NCBI GenBank assembly: GCA_030141605.1 | Contig: JAQGDQ010000981.1 | Span: 1-64,000 of the forward strand | Source of the DNA: Tubiluchus corallicola | Taxonomy: Eukaryota > Priapulida > Priapulimorpha > Priapulimorphida > Tubiluchidae | DNA length: 64,000 nt | Reading direction: 5' to 3' | In this document: in pieces, positions 1-12,286 of the stretch | How the letters are laid out: every line of letters starts with the position of its first letter | Numbering within the stretch: position 1 is the stretch's first letter | Notes under the pieces: model-generated | Told to the model about the DNA's origin: nothing | Databases searched by the model: none | What the model saw: the letters and a program-made list of their open reading frames with translations, nothing else | Program-made: the position numbers and the translations under genes

Positions 1-1657
1 GCTATAAAGTTCTGAATATATAGCTACGAACTGCTAGGAATATTGACTAAATTCTATTGCGGCATCTTTTGGTCTCCTTAATATATCTCTGCGCTAATTG
101 AAATATGAGAATTTTTGAGACACATTCCTTTATAAGGCCTTTTTAAAGCAGTAAGTGGATGAACATAGTAGGAATTTCATTTATTTATAGCAAAATTTAA
201 CTTGCTACATGTTACGATACGTGCAGACACTTCTTTAGGATTATATCTCTAGGTCTAAGGTTATAAACACTTGAAAAATAATGACCACAAAAATGCGATA
301 AAATTAATGAATTCTTTATTTGCAAAAATATCATACAAATAAGCAACAAGTGTTCACTACTAGATCAAAATTTCTATGTACAAAGGTATAGGCCAAGTAA
401 AAAAGGCGTTTGCTATTAACATGATTGGCAAAATGTCGGTAATGTATTAGGGTAAATGAAATGTATATGAATTGGTAAATGAAACAAGGTGTATAGGCCC
501 CAGCAAACTGCTTTGAAGAAGTTACACTGAATATGAGATTAAGACGCACACGAGTGTTTAATTTTTGCTGGCGTCTTCGTTGCGCAACGTATCTCTTCAA
601 CAGTTTTTGCTGTTACATTTTTACTGTTTTGTGTAGAAAAGCCGAAACTCCAAACGGAAAATAACGTTTAATTTCTGGAAATTACTCTCTACCCTGTATT
701 TTTGTTGTTTAAGGTGTGCAACTAACTCTGTCTTTTGTGTCTGCAACTAACTCATAACGCTTTTATGTCTGAAAAATAAGTAAAATTAAAATTAATGTTG
801 GACTTTTCCACTCGGATATGTATTGAATGAGTGTAAGACAGCGATTTGAGAAGTACTATCTAGATAGATAGAAATAATATGGCAGTTCTTGAGAGAGAGC
901 TTCATAACGCCAGTTTGACACTACTTTTAGACTCGTTGCTGAGCCTCATCTATTGTCTACTTGGCGTTTTTAAGTCATTCGAAAGTTGGTTTATTGTCAA
1001 GGCCACATCGTTGACCAACTTTGCAAATGAAATGATTAAATGACTGATTCATACTATTATAATGCTTATGTAAACAAGCAAATCAAGTGATTAACGTTGT
1101 GTCGCTAATGGAGAAGGCATGGCCTTAACTAGATATAATCACTGAAGAAGCACGCTGATTACTGCCATGCACTTGCAATTGCTGATGGTATTCACGTCAG
1201 CAATAAAATATGCCTTTAAGTACGCATCACTTATGCTTAATTTTTAAAAAAAGAACGCTAGTACAAATAAAATTTCCTATAATGAATCAGTAGAATTTCA
1301 ACAAAAACATTTCAGTATTTTCTACAATATCAAGTTTTTTTCTTCCGCAAGCAAACCATACGTGTTGCTTGAGGGTACGATATGGCTTTCATAAAAGTAT
1401 CTACGGAATAATACACGTATCTTAAAAAGCCATTAATTATCGTAGTAAAAAATTTGAATAACTAAAAGATGTTTGTAAAATACGTTTAATAATGTGCGCA
1501 TGTGGATGATAGTGAACAGAGTCGAGATATTGTTACTATGCTTGATAATCGTCTGGTGCAACCATAGCTTCATCAAGCACTTCCGAAGAAGTTTTATAAG
1601 AAGTGTTTATGGTTAAATTTACACAATTTGTGTCGTGGTGGGATCTGAAGAAGCCAT
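1..1657. other. Intergenic, downstream of the MS4A-like gene
   Basis: No coding exon, RNA gene or repeat is supported here. The longest reading frames are short and show no family motif. On the minus strand, a possible poly(A) hexamer ATTAAA (plus-strand TTTAAT, about 1485-1490) lies roughly 170 nt past the stop of the neighbouring gene. An AATAAA (plus-strand TTTATT at 990-995) lies about 660 nt past it. Either could end that transcript; neither is confirmed. Confidence 0.5.
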
Positions 1658-2311
1658 TTAACGTGGTGGCACCGCAATCATCACTGGTTCACCGGCAGCA
1701 TTGTGCCCGGGCACGTATATCATTCCGCGTTGTTTTTCCCGGCCAAATATGGCCTTGCAGCAGATTGCGGCTGTGGCGATCATAATGAAAATCTCCAGAA
1801 CAGCTATAGTAACCAAGAAAATGTTCAGCAAGTACACTGCGTGTCTATAACCGCAGATATTTAGATTTTCGCCTGCATCAGTGTAACTCCTAGTACAGGT
1901 AAAATGTTCTCTGTATCCTTGGATACCCATACCTATCAACACCATGCCAAAAATGATGGCGACAAAGGATAGGACCATGAAGATCTTGATGGATCGTCGG
2001 TGCCTGTTTCTTGCAGCGTACATTCCAGAGGCACCTGCAGCTATGAAGAACACTCCACACCATATACCCGCTCCTGACACCCACAGAGGTTGCAGGGACA
2101 TGATGATCACTTCCATGATTACACATAGTGCACCAAAGGCGATGCTGATAACTGACAGATAGGTGCATGGCTTGTAGTAAAAGGTCAATGGACGCTTCTT
2201 GACGATCTTCTGCAGGGTACTGTTGGCGCCAGACTGTCCTCTTGAGAAGTCTGTGTGGAAGGATTCATTATGCGATGTGTTAAAGGTGCTGTCGCCGTCC
2301 GAAAGAGACAT
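1658..2311 (-). CDS. Four-transmembrane protein, MS4A/CD20-like
   Basis: Intact 217-codon frame. An in-frame TAA lies two codons before the ATG, which supports this start. There is a polar, Ser/Thr-rich N-terminal tail (1-48) and four hydrophobic segments near residues 50-72, 80-100, 108-131 and 155-182. TM1 and TM2 are joined by a very short loop. The TM3-TM4 loop is larger and holds two cysteines (HFTC and NICG). The tail is basic and Gly/Pro-rich. The pattern GIWCGVFFIAAGASG in TM2, followed by MYAARNR, resembles the MS4A/TMEM176 signature in which a short loop leads into a Gly-rich second helix. Length and topology fit that family, but the identification is by pattern only; other small tetraspan families are possible. 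It is predicted to be a plasma or organelle membrane protein, and the ligand or channel partner is unknown. It lies about 5.7 kb downstream of PDE1 on the same strand. A non-coding 5' exon cannot be excluded. Confidence 0.8.
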   Translation of the reverse strand: MSLSDGDSTFNTSHNESFHTDFSRGQSGANSTLQKIVKKRPLTFYYKPCTYLSVISIAFGALCVIMEVIIMSLQPLWVSGAGIWCGVFFIAAGASGMYAARNRHRRSIKIFMVLSFVAIIFGMVLIGMGIQGYREHFTCTRSYTDAGENLNICGYRHAVYLLNIFLVTIAVLEIFIMIATAAICCKAIFGREKQRGMIYVPGHNAAGEPVMIAVPPR

Positions 2312-3060
2312 TATTTATTTTACAAAGTAGTCACGAACCACTTGAAAATTGGATATAACTTTTGTCTCGTGCAAAAGGGGCGACCTAAAAAAATATGTTT
2401 CGTAATAGTTACATATAGTTTATGTAGTTACTACACAGGCACTACGCAGTTTCAAATGTAGTTGATATTACAATTAACAGTTAATTTAGTTAAAGATTAA
2501 AACTGCAAGTGTGCTTGTTCTTATTAAAAGTAGTACACTACAAAGCAGTTGCGCAACTAAAAGTTTTGCAGTGTTGAAAATTTTTCAGACCATAACTTTT
2601 TGTTGCGCAGCTATTTTGCTTGCATGTAAGCAAAGACAGTGTAATTCTCAAATCTTGCAACTAAAAATCAGCCGATTAAATAATTCGTATGTGCAAGGGC
2701 CGAATGTAAAATTGTATTACATCACTGATATAGACAGAAGAGTCATCATTGTTATGATTTTAATTTGTTTATTGTAGACTTTATTGCTTATTACAATTCT
2801 TGTCATTATGAGTCGTCTCACGCTTATATACATTTTAATGGCAAGATTTGGGACGAGAAATAAGAAATCCTGCAAAAAAGAAATCATGGCATTTTAGTTC
2901 GCTGTTATGGATGGTAAAAATATCTTCAGGTAAAACAAAATTAGAAGTGCATAGAAGATGTCCAGAATTCAGTTAATTTTAAAATTTTGTAACAGTATTG
3001 GTGTTTTATTTTGAGATATTAAATCAGAAATGCTGCTCGAGGAGTGGGACGTCTGTTAAA

Positions 3061-3076
3061 TATATAAATATATAAA

Positions 3077-3117
<41 letters not shown>
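3061..3117. repeat. (TA)n microsatellite
   Basis: Interrupted TATATAAA units pass into an uninterrupted TA run. Seen directly in the sequence. Confidence 0.95.
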
Positions 3118-3120
<3 letters not shown>

Positions 3121-5493
3121 GTAAGCCATATTTGTTTGTTATATAGGCATAGAGCATATGTAAAAGCTGACTTAGTAACTACTTGTGCTGTGTTATAATT
3201 AAGTGTAACTTAAGAGATTGTGATTTTTTGAACAATGGACTCTAAAATCTGGTTCCCCCAAAATTAGGCATTTTAGATTACAGCCTAGTTATCCTATTGG
3301 TATCTTGTGCTTGAATCTGTGTAGTTAGTTTACCTGCACACAATTTGTAGTGAACCTTGCATGGTGAATTGACTGTCCCCTTGTCTGATATACTTTTGCA
3401 TTGACGAGTTTGTTAAAATTTACGTTATACAGTGTTTGGTATACATGCAATGGATAGCAGTAGAAATAATCTTGGATAGTAGTAGAAAAAACTGAGTCCT
3501 TCAGAACGCACTACCCTAAAAATTTTTCGAGGCCACTGACTGAAAAAACGTCAAATAACTATACATAGGCATTTACTTTAAACGTCAAATGCACAGATCT
3601 AAAACGTTTATTATGACATAACTCTTTGCAAAAGACTCTTATCTACGTGTATTAAATATAGTTTTATGCTCAAGCTCATGGTGAAGTTGCGATTTAAAGT
3701 AAATTAATTTGCATACTCACCAATCGTTCTTTTAATGTTCGCTACGAGTTCAGAAATAAGAGTATGACTATTCTTTGATTTTTTTTTAAATCGCAGCATA
3801 GACCGTTTTATAGCACCTATTGTGCAAAGGGCGTGTCGTTCGCGTAGTATTGTCACAGCAAAAATGTTTCTTTTTACTTACGGCAAGATATTTATTCTTC
3901 ATGCAGTCACGCTAATTTTGCAACGATTTATTTTATCATTGTCAACCATAGCAGATCCAGAAGCATTTTCTTCTTGTTTGCAATGGCGGCTTGTATAAAT
4001 CGTCGGTGCAGTTTAAACGCAACTGCGTGATGCGATAACAATCGTTATGAAGACGCAGACTGGGAAAACCAGTTACCTGTGCGATAGCAGCGCCGCCAGG
4101 TCGGCAGGTAAGTAACTAAGCACGACTTATGAATGTGAATGTGCATGTATTGATCACCATTTTTCGTGTTTTGTTAATTTTACTGTGTTGTAGCCCCATC
4201 TACTGTTGACATTTTCCTGAATTCAGCTGGAGAGCGTGCGGCAGATTAAATCTGTCAATGCTTGACGATTAGTGTTTTTGTTTTGAAATCATTATTTTTG
4301 AGCTAGTGGCTGAAAAATTTAGATAGTTTTATGTTTTGTCTTGTTTCATTTCATTTCATTTTACGTATCTCGTAACAATGTGCAAAATAAGTATAACATT
4401 TGAAACTATGAAAACTGTTATAGTCGTTTTGTAACCGTAATTCACCATGACACTATTTAATTCACAAAAAAATTTAAAGCTAAATATGATAAATAAAGAA
4501 ATACAAACAATAAGTCGGTGCATAGCGTAAAATAATGACGACATTAAAATAAAGATAATGTAATGATAGTGGGATTACGGTTTGAAAACAAGAGGATTTC
4601 TCTCTTTCCGTACTCTTCTCGACGGAAGTTGTAAAGCTAATATTACCATTATTTTTTCAACAAATGTTTGTTTGGCGCAAAACAATCTGTGTAGGTGGTG
4701 GAAAATTCCACACTAATAATTCCATTTGAGATAAAATGCTTCATTAAGCTAGAAATCATTTTATATAAAATTTCATGTGGTACATATAATACACAATTTT
4801 TTATAAATTAGGCTAACTGAGAAACGGAATCTAGTATTCAACGTCATGGCTACATAAAAGCCGATCCTCTAAGAGAATGTCTCATGCTCGGTTAACATTA
4901 GTAACTTGTTTATTTTAAGTTATTAATTATAAGATAGACATAGTAGTTTCCTCTGTTCGATATCATCTGTGATTACACATCACAACGACATTTTAACTCA
5001 CGAGTGTAAAGTCGTTACTTAGATTCCCCGATGGTAAATCGAGGCAAACCACTTACCTTTGCAGAATACTAGTCCGTGGGTACTACACCAAATTAACAGT
5101 TTGTTACATTTATATGAGTAATAAGATTATAGGACACTTATAAGTATACTTTTTGAGTATAAATTCAAAATATTACAATATTACACAAATGTTATATAGA
5201 ATTTCGTTAGTAGAACATGTAGAATAGTTAACTTTTTCGTTTAAGGCTTCAAACATCATTTCAGCATTTCAGATCGAGCCTCTACTTTAATGGAGAGTTC
5301 ACAGTGTCTGCACTGTCTGATAGCTGAAGGCCTGGCGGTATCTCCGGATTAGTCATTGATTGCAAAGCCTCAGTGTAACTTGTAGACAGTCGATACTACC
5401 TGTGCGTTTAAAGTAGTGGTATTGTGACCTGTTAGGCTTAATTTCTAATTAACGTCTTCATCAATTGCTTACTATGAATTGTACATTTATAAG

Positions 5494-5496
5494 GAA

Positions 5497-5569
<73 letters not shown>

Positions 5570-5595
5570 AAGAGAGAGAGAGAAGAGAAGAGAGA
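5494..5595. repeat. (GA)n microsatellite
   Basis: About 100 bp of GA on the plus strand with a few AAAG interruptions at both ends. Open frames across it in both directions (Arg/Glu or Ser/Leu repeats) are artefacts of the repeat. Confidence 0.97.
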
Positions 5596-8030
5596 TGGCA
5601 GCTTTTGTACAGGTAACAAAATTAAATACATATTATTAGATAACCTAGGACACATGATTACTTGCATTGGTCTGATCTGGTTTTGCCAAATTTTTGTGCT
5701 GAGCACGCACACGGGAGTGGGATCCGCTTGTGGTGGACAGCAACTTAAAAAGGTTTAACGAAAATCTCTGTGCGGCAAAGTTGCAAAACACCATTGCACA
5801 GGAGAAGTTGTTGCAAACAGATTTTACTTCGTGTACGCCAGATACAAGATCAAGTATACAATAATGGTGCGCAACTGTGCCAAGTAGTGCATGCCATTTC
5901 CAATTTACCAAGACAAGTTAATTTGTACGAAGTACTTAAATGAGTCGTTTATTTTCAAGTGTAACAGCATAAATAAAATCAATAGTATATATCAATAAAC
6001 GCGTTATATACACATATATTTATTAAGGTCAACGTGTAATTAATCATAGGATAACTTAAGTTTTAACAATGCATATAGGCTTTTACATATTTTACATAGA
6101 GATAGGTAACTATAATGTTTGGGGTGACTTTTGATACCTTTATCCAACGAATTCAAATGGTTTTTCTACCGTTTTCTTAAAAGATTTTTCGTGTATTTAG
6201 GCCATAAAAGTTGCATGCTAATTTTCACAGTTTAGTAAAATTATAATACACCCGAAAGAGTATTAATGATGTAACAATACTTTTTATCTAGACAAAAGGT
6301 AAATTTGTTCATTTTGCCTATTTCTAGGTCTCGTGTCACTTCTGTCATGTTTCAGCCCATGTAAAAATGATTGGTTATGGTATCCATCAATGCTGATCAA
6401 AGATTATGCATGCCTACATTATAGGACTGTTTATCGAAACACGAAAGGCTTACAGTTCTAAACCTTTTTTTGCAATATTGTTAGCAGTCTAGCAGATATC
6501 ATCATTACAATTTAGCTAAATACAGCCATAATATATAACAATATTACATCAATTGCTTATCGGCATCAAACATACAATAAGACATATCTATACAAGTACA
6601 ATTACATCACCTTAATTAGGATTAAAACTGTATTAAAATTAAAACTTGTAATAAAGAATAACTTCTGCATGATAACTGCATTAATGTGCAAATGTGGCTG
6701 TTGATTAAACGTATGTTGCTTATCATGTGCATGTACAATAAAACATTTTGTGAGCACAATTTATAGTTATACATTCGTTCTAATTCCAGCAACATCTGCA
6801 GTTGACATAATATTATGCAGGAAATATATGTTATCATGCTAATCAAGGACAAATTTGTATGTTTTCACACTTTTATTTACATGGGAAAAACAGAAACAAA
6901 GTAGTATAGTGAGCACTTAATTACTAATTACATATAATTATGAATAATTAGTTAGTCTTGATAAAGTCAATTATAAAACCTCTATTAGTCCTACCACTTT
7001 TTATCTTATGTACACTGTGTTAAATTATTATGCACATACTGGTATAATTACAAGAGGTGCTTCAAAGACAGAAACACATCACTAATGGCGCTACTTAACA
7101 TCATAACTATACCACTCAGCATTTTTTGCATCTTCCTAGCTATACTTACTGTACGCTGATGTTTCACTTGCTTAATATGCTTTTATGTGTTAATAGCACC
7201 CTTAAGAATCCAAAGGCAATGCTTACGAACATTTTTATAATGTAATTATACGAAATATATTAATAGCATTCGCTATTGAAAATACTGAAGGTAATACAAA
7301 TTATATATATTACGAAAATCAACTTACTACTACGCAAGTTCATTATTCTAAAATTTTTACTTTAAAATTAATAATTCTTGGTTCATAATGTGAACAAATT
7401 CTAAGCAAGATAGATAACATCAAATCATAATTTTTCACTAACAAGAAAATTTACATATGTCTTTTTGAGTAAATTCTCTTCAAATTAATCAAATGTTTCT
7501 GTTAATAACTTATAAACAACTGTTAACAGATAAAATGATATTAATAATCGGTTATTCTGTAAAATCTATTGCTCAGTTGTCAAATTCGGAGAGTTTAGCA
7601 CATACAGAAAAGCCTGTAAATGATTCCCAATTAAAAAAATATTTGGCTTCATAAATGCTTTGCTTAGCAGGTTTTGTCAAATATGTACAAATAACTTTGT
7701 ATACAGTTAATAATTTTGCGCTTTTTTGTTATACCATTGCAGCTTTTTAATGTTAATCTTGCAAACTTCTTCCAAAATTGTTTGGCTCTAATTTCTGACT
7801 CTGTTAAAAATTTAAGCCATGTAGGATGGCTCATTTATACTAAACAATTTCAAATAAAATGGTATAAGTAAAAGTATATTTTTACACTAGTAACTATTCA
7901 GAGACAAACAAAGTATAAAAAAACTGCAGACTCATATGATTTACAAGTTTGTAAATCATTAACCATAAGTCTAAAACACACACTTATTTTTAAATTGCAC
8001 TGCAGAAATCTAAGACGTCGGAAGGACAAA

Positions 8031-8089
8031 TTATGAAGTTTCTTCTTCTGCATTAGCAATAGCAAGGCGTAATTTTCTCTCTTCTTTCT
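8031..8089 (-). CDS. PDE1: PDE1 terminal coding exon (exon 15)
   Basis: Predicted final exon. A strong acceptor (T-rich tract ending TATATTTCAG) precedes it, and the phase matches the GTGAGC donor of exon 14. The junction codon is Glu, and 18 further residues (KEERKLRLAIANAEEETS) lead to TAA. The charged Lys/Glu-rich tail resembles the KEEKAKKEAEEKARLAAEE stretch that follows the corresponding WRAK motif in vertebrate PDE1C. It is short, so support rests on splice sites, phase and composition. The alternative is that transcripts stop by reading through the exon 14 donor. Confidence 0.6.
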
Positions 8090-9472
8090 CTGAAATATAC
8101 AAAAAACAGCACTAATAAATAAGCAATTTGACAGATTTTCAGCTATAAGCTGCAGGAGACCAGCTGCCAGGAGACCATTGTTAGCAAATGAATCACTAGT
8201 ACTATAGCAATGCTGCAATTCTCTTACTATTGTCACGGCCATGCGATGCATGACCGCTAGCTATACAGATATACAGGGCCATTCATCACTATAAGATTTT
8301 GAACAGTATAGAAGCCATTGGATACTATGCACTATATACAAGGTCATTCTATCTAGGCTAATGTTTGCCCACTTCATTCAGGGACCGAATTTTTTGTTGA
8401 ATGGATGTCTATCCAGGCCGTCTTTACCTGGTCGACATAGTTGATACCTTTCTTCTGTTTGTCATATGTTTGAGACACGTTTTGTCTATGAATTTTATTT
8501 TGGCCTTAATGGCAAGATTCAGTTGATGTCCTGTGAGAGACAATAGTTAATTACACAAAGTTGTATCGACACCCTTTACATAGCGCCAGCACGACTCAGG
8601 AGTGAAGTAATTGCCTTGTCATGCTTCTTCACTTAAAGGAGCTCTTGGACAACCTGCCCTGTGAGGGATTCTGAAACTTTCAGAGCATTGGTGGAGTGTT
8701 CACATAGTGGTGTCCGCAGCATCCTGGTTATGCTATTTGGCGGTAGAGGAGATACGACTTGTGGCATGTAAGGACTCATGGATCGGTTACAAGGTGGAGC
8801 ATCCTCCTTATTCCAGTAGTGGATCGTGGATTTGGGACTGTGAACCATCCTGGGTGCATCCTAGAAGATCCGGCCATCAGGAACTACGTATAAACATGAG
8901 TATACTCCTTGTTACTTGTTAAATCTGGGCCCAGTAGGTATTGTTTTCTCCTGTATGTACAATTGTTCTTTGCTTTGTTCTTGTTTAATAATATACTGTA
9001 TGATTTGCACAGCATCCATGTGTTTAATACTTCTATTTCAAACTTTGTTAAACGTTTTATGATTAACAACTCGATAATTATGTTTAGTAAAATAATCGAG
9101 TCCTATAAGAGAATTACCCCAACATGAACCCAAACACTTGGTGATGAAATTAGCAAAAGTGATTACCCTGACATGTTAGTAAATTACAAGCTCTGTTTGT
9201 TTAGTGTTTCCTGTTTAGTCATTCACACTCATGGAGAACAAGTGACCCGAGCTTTAGATTTCAGACACTGATGCTAAATTACCTTAGACCAATTATTCCC
9301 ACAAACCGTGACAACTATCATGTTCTAGCAAATGGGATCTAGGTACGCACTTTCAATATTAAGAAAATAGAATAAAATTAGGGGTGTCTTATTGGTTTTA
9401 TAACTTCACAAGAAAAACTTTCTTCTTATCTACACTACAAAAATGAGACATCCAAATTTAGTATCCTGCGTT

Positions 9473-9741
9473 CAGGGCCTATTTCAAGGGGAGGGGGGGG
9501 GAAGTGGGGATACTTCCCCGGGGCCTCACCCTCCAAGGAGGCCTCCCGCCAAGGTAACATTATTTTTTTTTGCTTTATGCGAACATACTGTATAACTCCA
9601 TATTTTCTCTTCGAAAATGCTTCTCCGGCGTTCTAGCAGTTCAAAAATTTTCTGGTCGCCAACCAAGGTGGTTCCCCCCCCCCCGAGGAGGGTTCACGCA
9701 CCCCACTTCCCTGGGCCTCGCTTAGGCTGAAATAGGCCCTG
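9473..9741. mobile_element. hAT-type MITE, 269 bp
   Basis: The ends are 14-bp inverted repeats, CAGGGCCTATTTCA at the left and its exact complement TGAAATAGGCCCTG at the right. Flanking 8-bp sequences CCTGCGTT (9465-9472) and CCTGCATT (9742-9749) agree at 7 of 8 positions. That is the target-duplication length of hAT transposons, whose termini commonly begin CAGGG. The interior is non-coding, with facing G-runs and C-runs that could fold together. It is non-autonomous, inserted in intron 14 of PDE1. Confidence 0.85.
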
Positions 9742-9963
9742 CCTGCATTACTTCCCAAAGAAAAAAAGTTATTTTAAGTGGTTAAAAGTATCTCATGCAC
9801 GGACAGTACCAGGAATCAATGAGTGAATTGTCGAAATCGATCTGGTAAACTTAAAAGTCAAATTCAATACACCTTAATGTATAAGCACAAAAATACTCTA
9901 GGTAAAAGTTTTAAATTTTTAGACTTCTAAACTTTATAAAAGTAAAAGAAAATTGTTTCTGAA

Positions 9964-10100
9964 AGTGATCTCTTTCGCCCTCTCCTCCCTCTCTTTCTCT
10001 CTTACTTTCTCTCTCCCTCTCTTTCTCTTTCATTCTTACTCCCCCTCTCTCATTCTCTCCTTTTACTCCCACCTTCCTCTTCTCCTTGCTGTCTCTCACT
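9964..10100. repeat. Pyrimidine-rich low-complexity tract
   Basis: Impure CT-rich stretch on the plus strand (CTCTCCCTCTCTTTCTC type), so purine-rich in the PDE1 transcript. This is opposite to the other GA arrays of the window. Confidence 0.85.
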
Positions 10101-10358
10101 TTTTTGCTGATGTCAGCAGTTATTATAAGTTTCAATAATATATTTTGTATTTTGTTATTGAGCATTCATCATTATACGAAGTTAATGATGTCAATGAAGA
10201 AAGTGTCATTTCTGTTGTTTCTGATCAATACATCATAATTAAATTTAATACTTTGAGTTAATCTTGAACTCCGGAAGTACAAATTTGCAGTCTTACCTAA
10301 TTTATGGTATAAATAAAGAACTGCAATTAAATGATTTGAACAGCCAATTTTTGCTCAC

Positions 10359-10584
10359 CTAGCACAGCCTTTTCTTTCCACCTCCGCCTGTTGTCCTTTA
10401 GACAGTCCATCCAAGTCCTCCTAACTTCAGCCAAGCGAGAATTACCACCATCACCGTCATCAATTGTGGCAGCTCTGGAAAGTTTCCTTGCAGACTCGGC
10501 TGAGTGAGGTCGCGTGGGCTGAATGCGAGGCGATTCAGATGGAGCCGTTTGTGGCCTCTCCGGCGTTGTAGCTCGTACAAAGGG
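10359..10584 (-). CDS. PDE1: PDE1 exon 14, regulatory C-terminal region
   Basis: Encodes residues 540-614 from acceptor CTTTTCTAAG (phase 0) to donor CTAG|GTGAGC (phase 1). The first half is Pro/Ser/Thr/Arg-rich and probably disordered (RATTPERPQTAPSESPRIQP). The second half is the conserved helical end of the PDE1 catalytic region, RRTWMDCLKDNRRRWKEKA, matching the family pattern of a Trp followed by NRERWR or NKERWKE. If the donor is not used, the frame continues for 11 codons (ending AVQII) to TAA at 10327, so an alternative C-terminus by intron retention is possible. Confidence 0.88.
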
Positions 10585-11173
10585 CTTAGAAAAGAGTAAA
10601 TTTTGGTGAGCATAGAAAAAGATCTGTTTCACACAATAAATTTCAAGAATTATCTATTGTGTCCTCTGGATAATGATTACATTCATTAGTTCCGAAATCG
10701 TGTTAATAAAGTGTAAGTAGTGTGACACTTAGACCAATCTGCCTTAGATTTGTTTGTCTAGGCCAATGTAACATGTCATCATATAGTGTAATGTAATGTA
10801 AAGTAACGTAAACAATTTATGTAATGCGGAATTTCATAAATATAAACTATAATAATCTGTATAACATTTCAAATAATTATGTATATGAACTATATCCTAA
10901 TTATGCAGTTTTTGCTGATGATGAGAAGTCATTCTATATTTGATTTAATGATCCTATGTGCTTTAGCTAAATACTCTCTCATGTGCATGTAAATTGATGT
11001 GGATTTTTTTTTGTAAAATGTATCATGATGGGTCTCGTTGGCCATACATCAAATGAATAAGCTAAACTAAACTAAATAAATTAACATGATGTTATCGCAA
11101 CATAACATAATTTGCACTTACTGTAGTTATACAGTGAAGGCAAAGTAAGCAACAAAAGTTTTTTGGCACATAC
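10585..11173 (-). other. PDE1 intron 13
   Basis: GTATGT donor to AG acceptor. It holds short near-tandem TGTAATG/TAAAGTAACG motifs around 10785-10810. Nothing else is recognised. Confidence 0.6.
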
Positions 11174-11286
11174 CTCTTCCGATATTGATGTTTCTAAGGT
11201 TTTTGGTGATGCTAGAGGTTTTATTATCTTTTCTAGCATATCTCCCAGCACTTGAACACTTGGTTCAACAATAAAATCAATAAAAC
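11174..11286 (-). CDS. PDE1: PDE1 exon 13, end of catalytic domain
   Basis: Residues 502 (split Gly) to 539. It begins GFIDFIVEPS, the invariant segment directly after the substrate-positioning Gln. This forms the hydrophobic clamp of the nucleotide pocket (Phe503). VQVLGDMLEKIIKPL, the last catalytic-domain helix, follows. Acceptor TTTTCTAG enters in phase 1, and donor GAG|GTATGT leaves in phase 0. Confidence 0.93.
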
Positions 11287-11460
11287 CTAGAAAAGTACCA
11301 GACAGGGAAACATGTAGTTTTTGAAATTAGTTTAATGTTTAATTTTATGTGTAATGCAACATGATAATATATGCAGTTATTGAGTGAAAAAAATGGAGTT
11401 GTAATTGTCACAGAAAATCAGCAAAAGGAATTATCATTTACAATCAAATGGAACACACAC

Positions 11461-11663
11461 CTATTTGAGATTCAGCAACAAGTGTGTTATTTCTGTCACA
11501 GAGTGGAGAAAATGGTAGACCCAGTTCCTTCTCTCTGTCACCTTGCCGAAAGAATTCCTCTAATAATGACTCAGTCCATCTGTAATGGAGGTTCCATTCT
11601 TTTGATGGATGACTTATATCTGCACAATGCAGAACCAGTGACAAGGCCTTTGACTTGTCTATG
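11461..11663 (-). CDS. PDE1: PDE1 exon 12, catalytic core
   Basis: Residues 434 (split Asn) to 501. It contains ALSLVLHCADISHPSKEW with the fourth metal ligand Asp449, then HYRWTESLLEEFFRQGDREK, LGLPFSPLCDR and AESQIG with the invariant Gln500. These are the most conserved PDE1 blocks and identify the family without doubt. Acceptor TTTTACAG, donor ATAG|GTGTGT, phases 2 and 1. Confidence 0.97.
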
Positions 11664-12286
11664 CTGTAAAACAATTAAATTATAGCAGTTAGTGAAAAGC
11701 CCAGTTGAGATTTGACCAGCATTAATTTCAACAGAGACAGTTTAGAGCTTACTCGGGAAGGAACAGGATGGTTCAGACGGTGAACTTAATGAGAGAATAG
11801 GTGGAACTGTTGATTAGCTTATAGAGTTTTGTTTTAGCTTGTTAGAAATAACTATTCTGTTGCTTCGTTGGTGTTAACTAGCCAAGTTGGAAGTTATTAT
11901 ATTATCGTCAGTAGCTGCGAGGGTTTTTATTACATAGTGGGCAACTGGGATTCATCAAAAAGCAATCCCTCGTTTAGTAATCTTTCGTTTAATATTCTGG
12001 ATTACTTGTAGCTGATATTAGTAACTGCAGCTGCAAAAAAGTTTACTCATGCGCCTGGAGGGATAAGTATTTATATTGTATGGTAACAAGATGACAACGT
12101 ATTTCGTTCAAAATGAGGGTGCCCAAGCATGAAGTGACTGCGACTTTAAATAAATTTTACTAATTGCTCGAGGCACTTATCACAATTTTATTGCAAAAGC
12201 TTTCTAACGTTTTTTACAAATACTAAAATAAACTCAGCTTTCTGAAAGACTTGGCACTTTCTTTAATATTCTAGAAATAAGCTTAC
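11664..12286 (-). other. PDE1 intron 11
   Basis: Between donor GTAAGC and acceptor TTTTACAG. No repeat or exon recognised. Confidence 0.6.

Larger units (their letters stand above)
2312..8030. other. Intergenic plus PDE1 3' UTR
   Basis: This holds the 3' untranslated region of PDE1 (minus strand, from 8030 down) and the spacer to the MS4A-like gene. Candidate minus-strand poly(A) hexamers are ATTAAA (plus-strand TTTAAT near 7746) and AATAAA (plus-strand TTTATT at 6872-6877). Apart from the simple repeats at 3061 and 5494 I see no gene; open frames here are short and lack recognisable motifs. Confidence 0.5.
8090..10358 (-). other. PDE1 intron 14
   Basis: Runs from the GTGAGC donor to the AG at 8091-8090. 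It contains a hAT-type MITE (9473-9741) and a pyrimidine-rich tract (9964-10100). No other exon is supported. Confidence 0.6.

Noticed and set aside
1603-2461. Overlapping plus-strand and second minus-strand frames across the MS4A-like gene
   Set aside because: Shadows of the 217-codon frame, without motifs.
5461-5758. Arg/Glu and Ser/Leu repeat proteins at the GA array (also at 18469, 36566-37017 and 54541-54847)
   Set aside because: Translations of dinucleotide repeats; no flanking coding signal.
7898-8251. 117-codon minus-strand frame around exon 15
   Set aside because: A different frame from the one fitting exon 14; the region is better explained as intron, short last exon and 3' UTR.
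11371-11685. Plus-strand 104-codon frame
   Set aside because: Antisense shadow of PDE1 exon 12.
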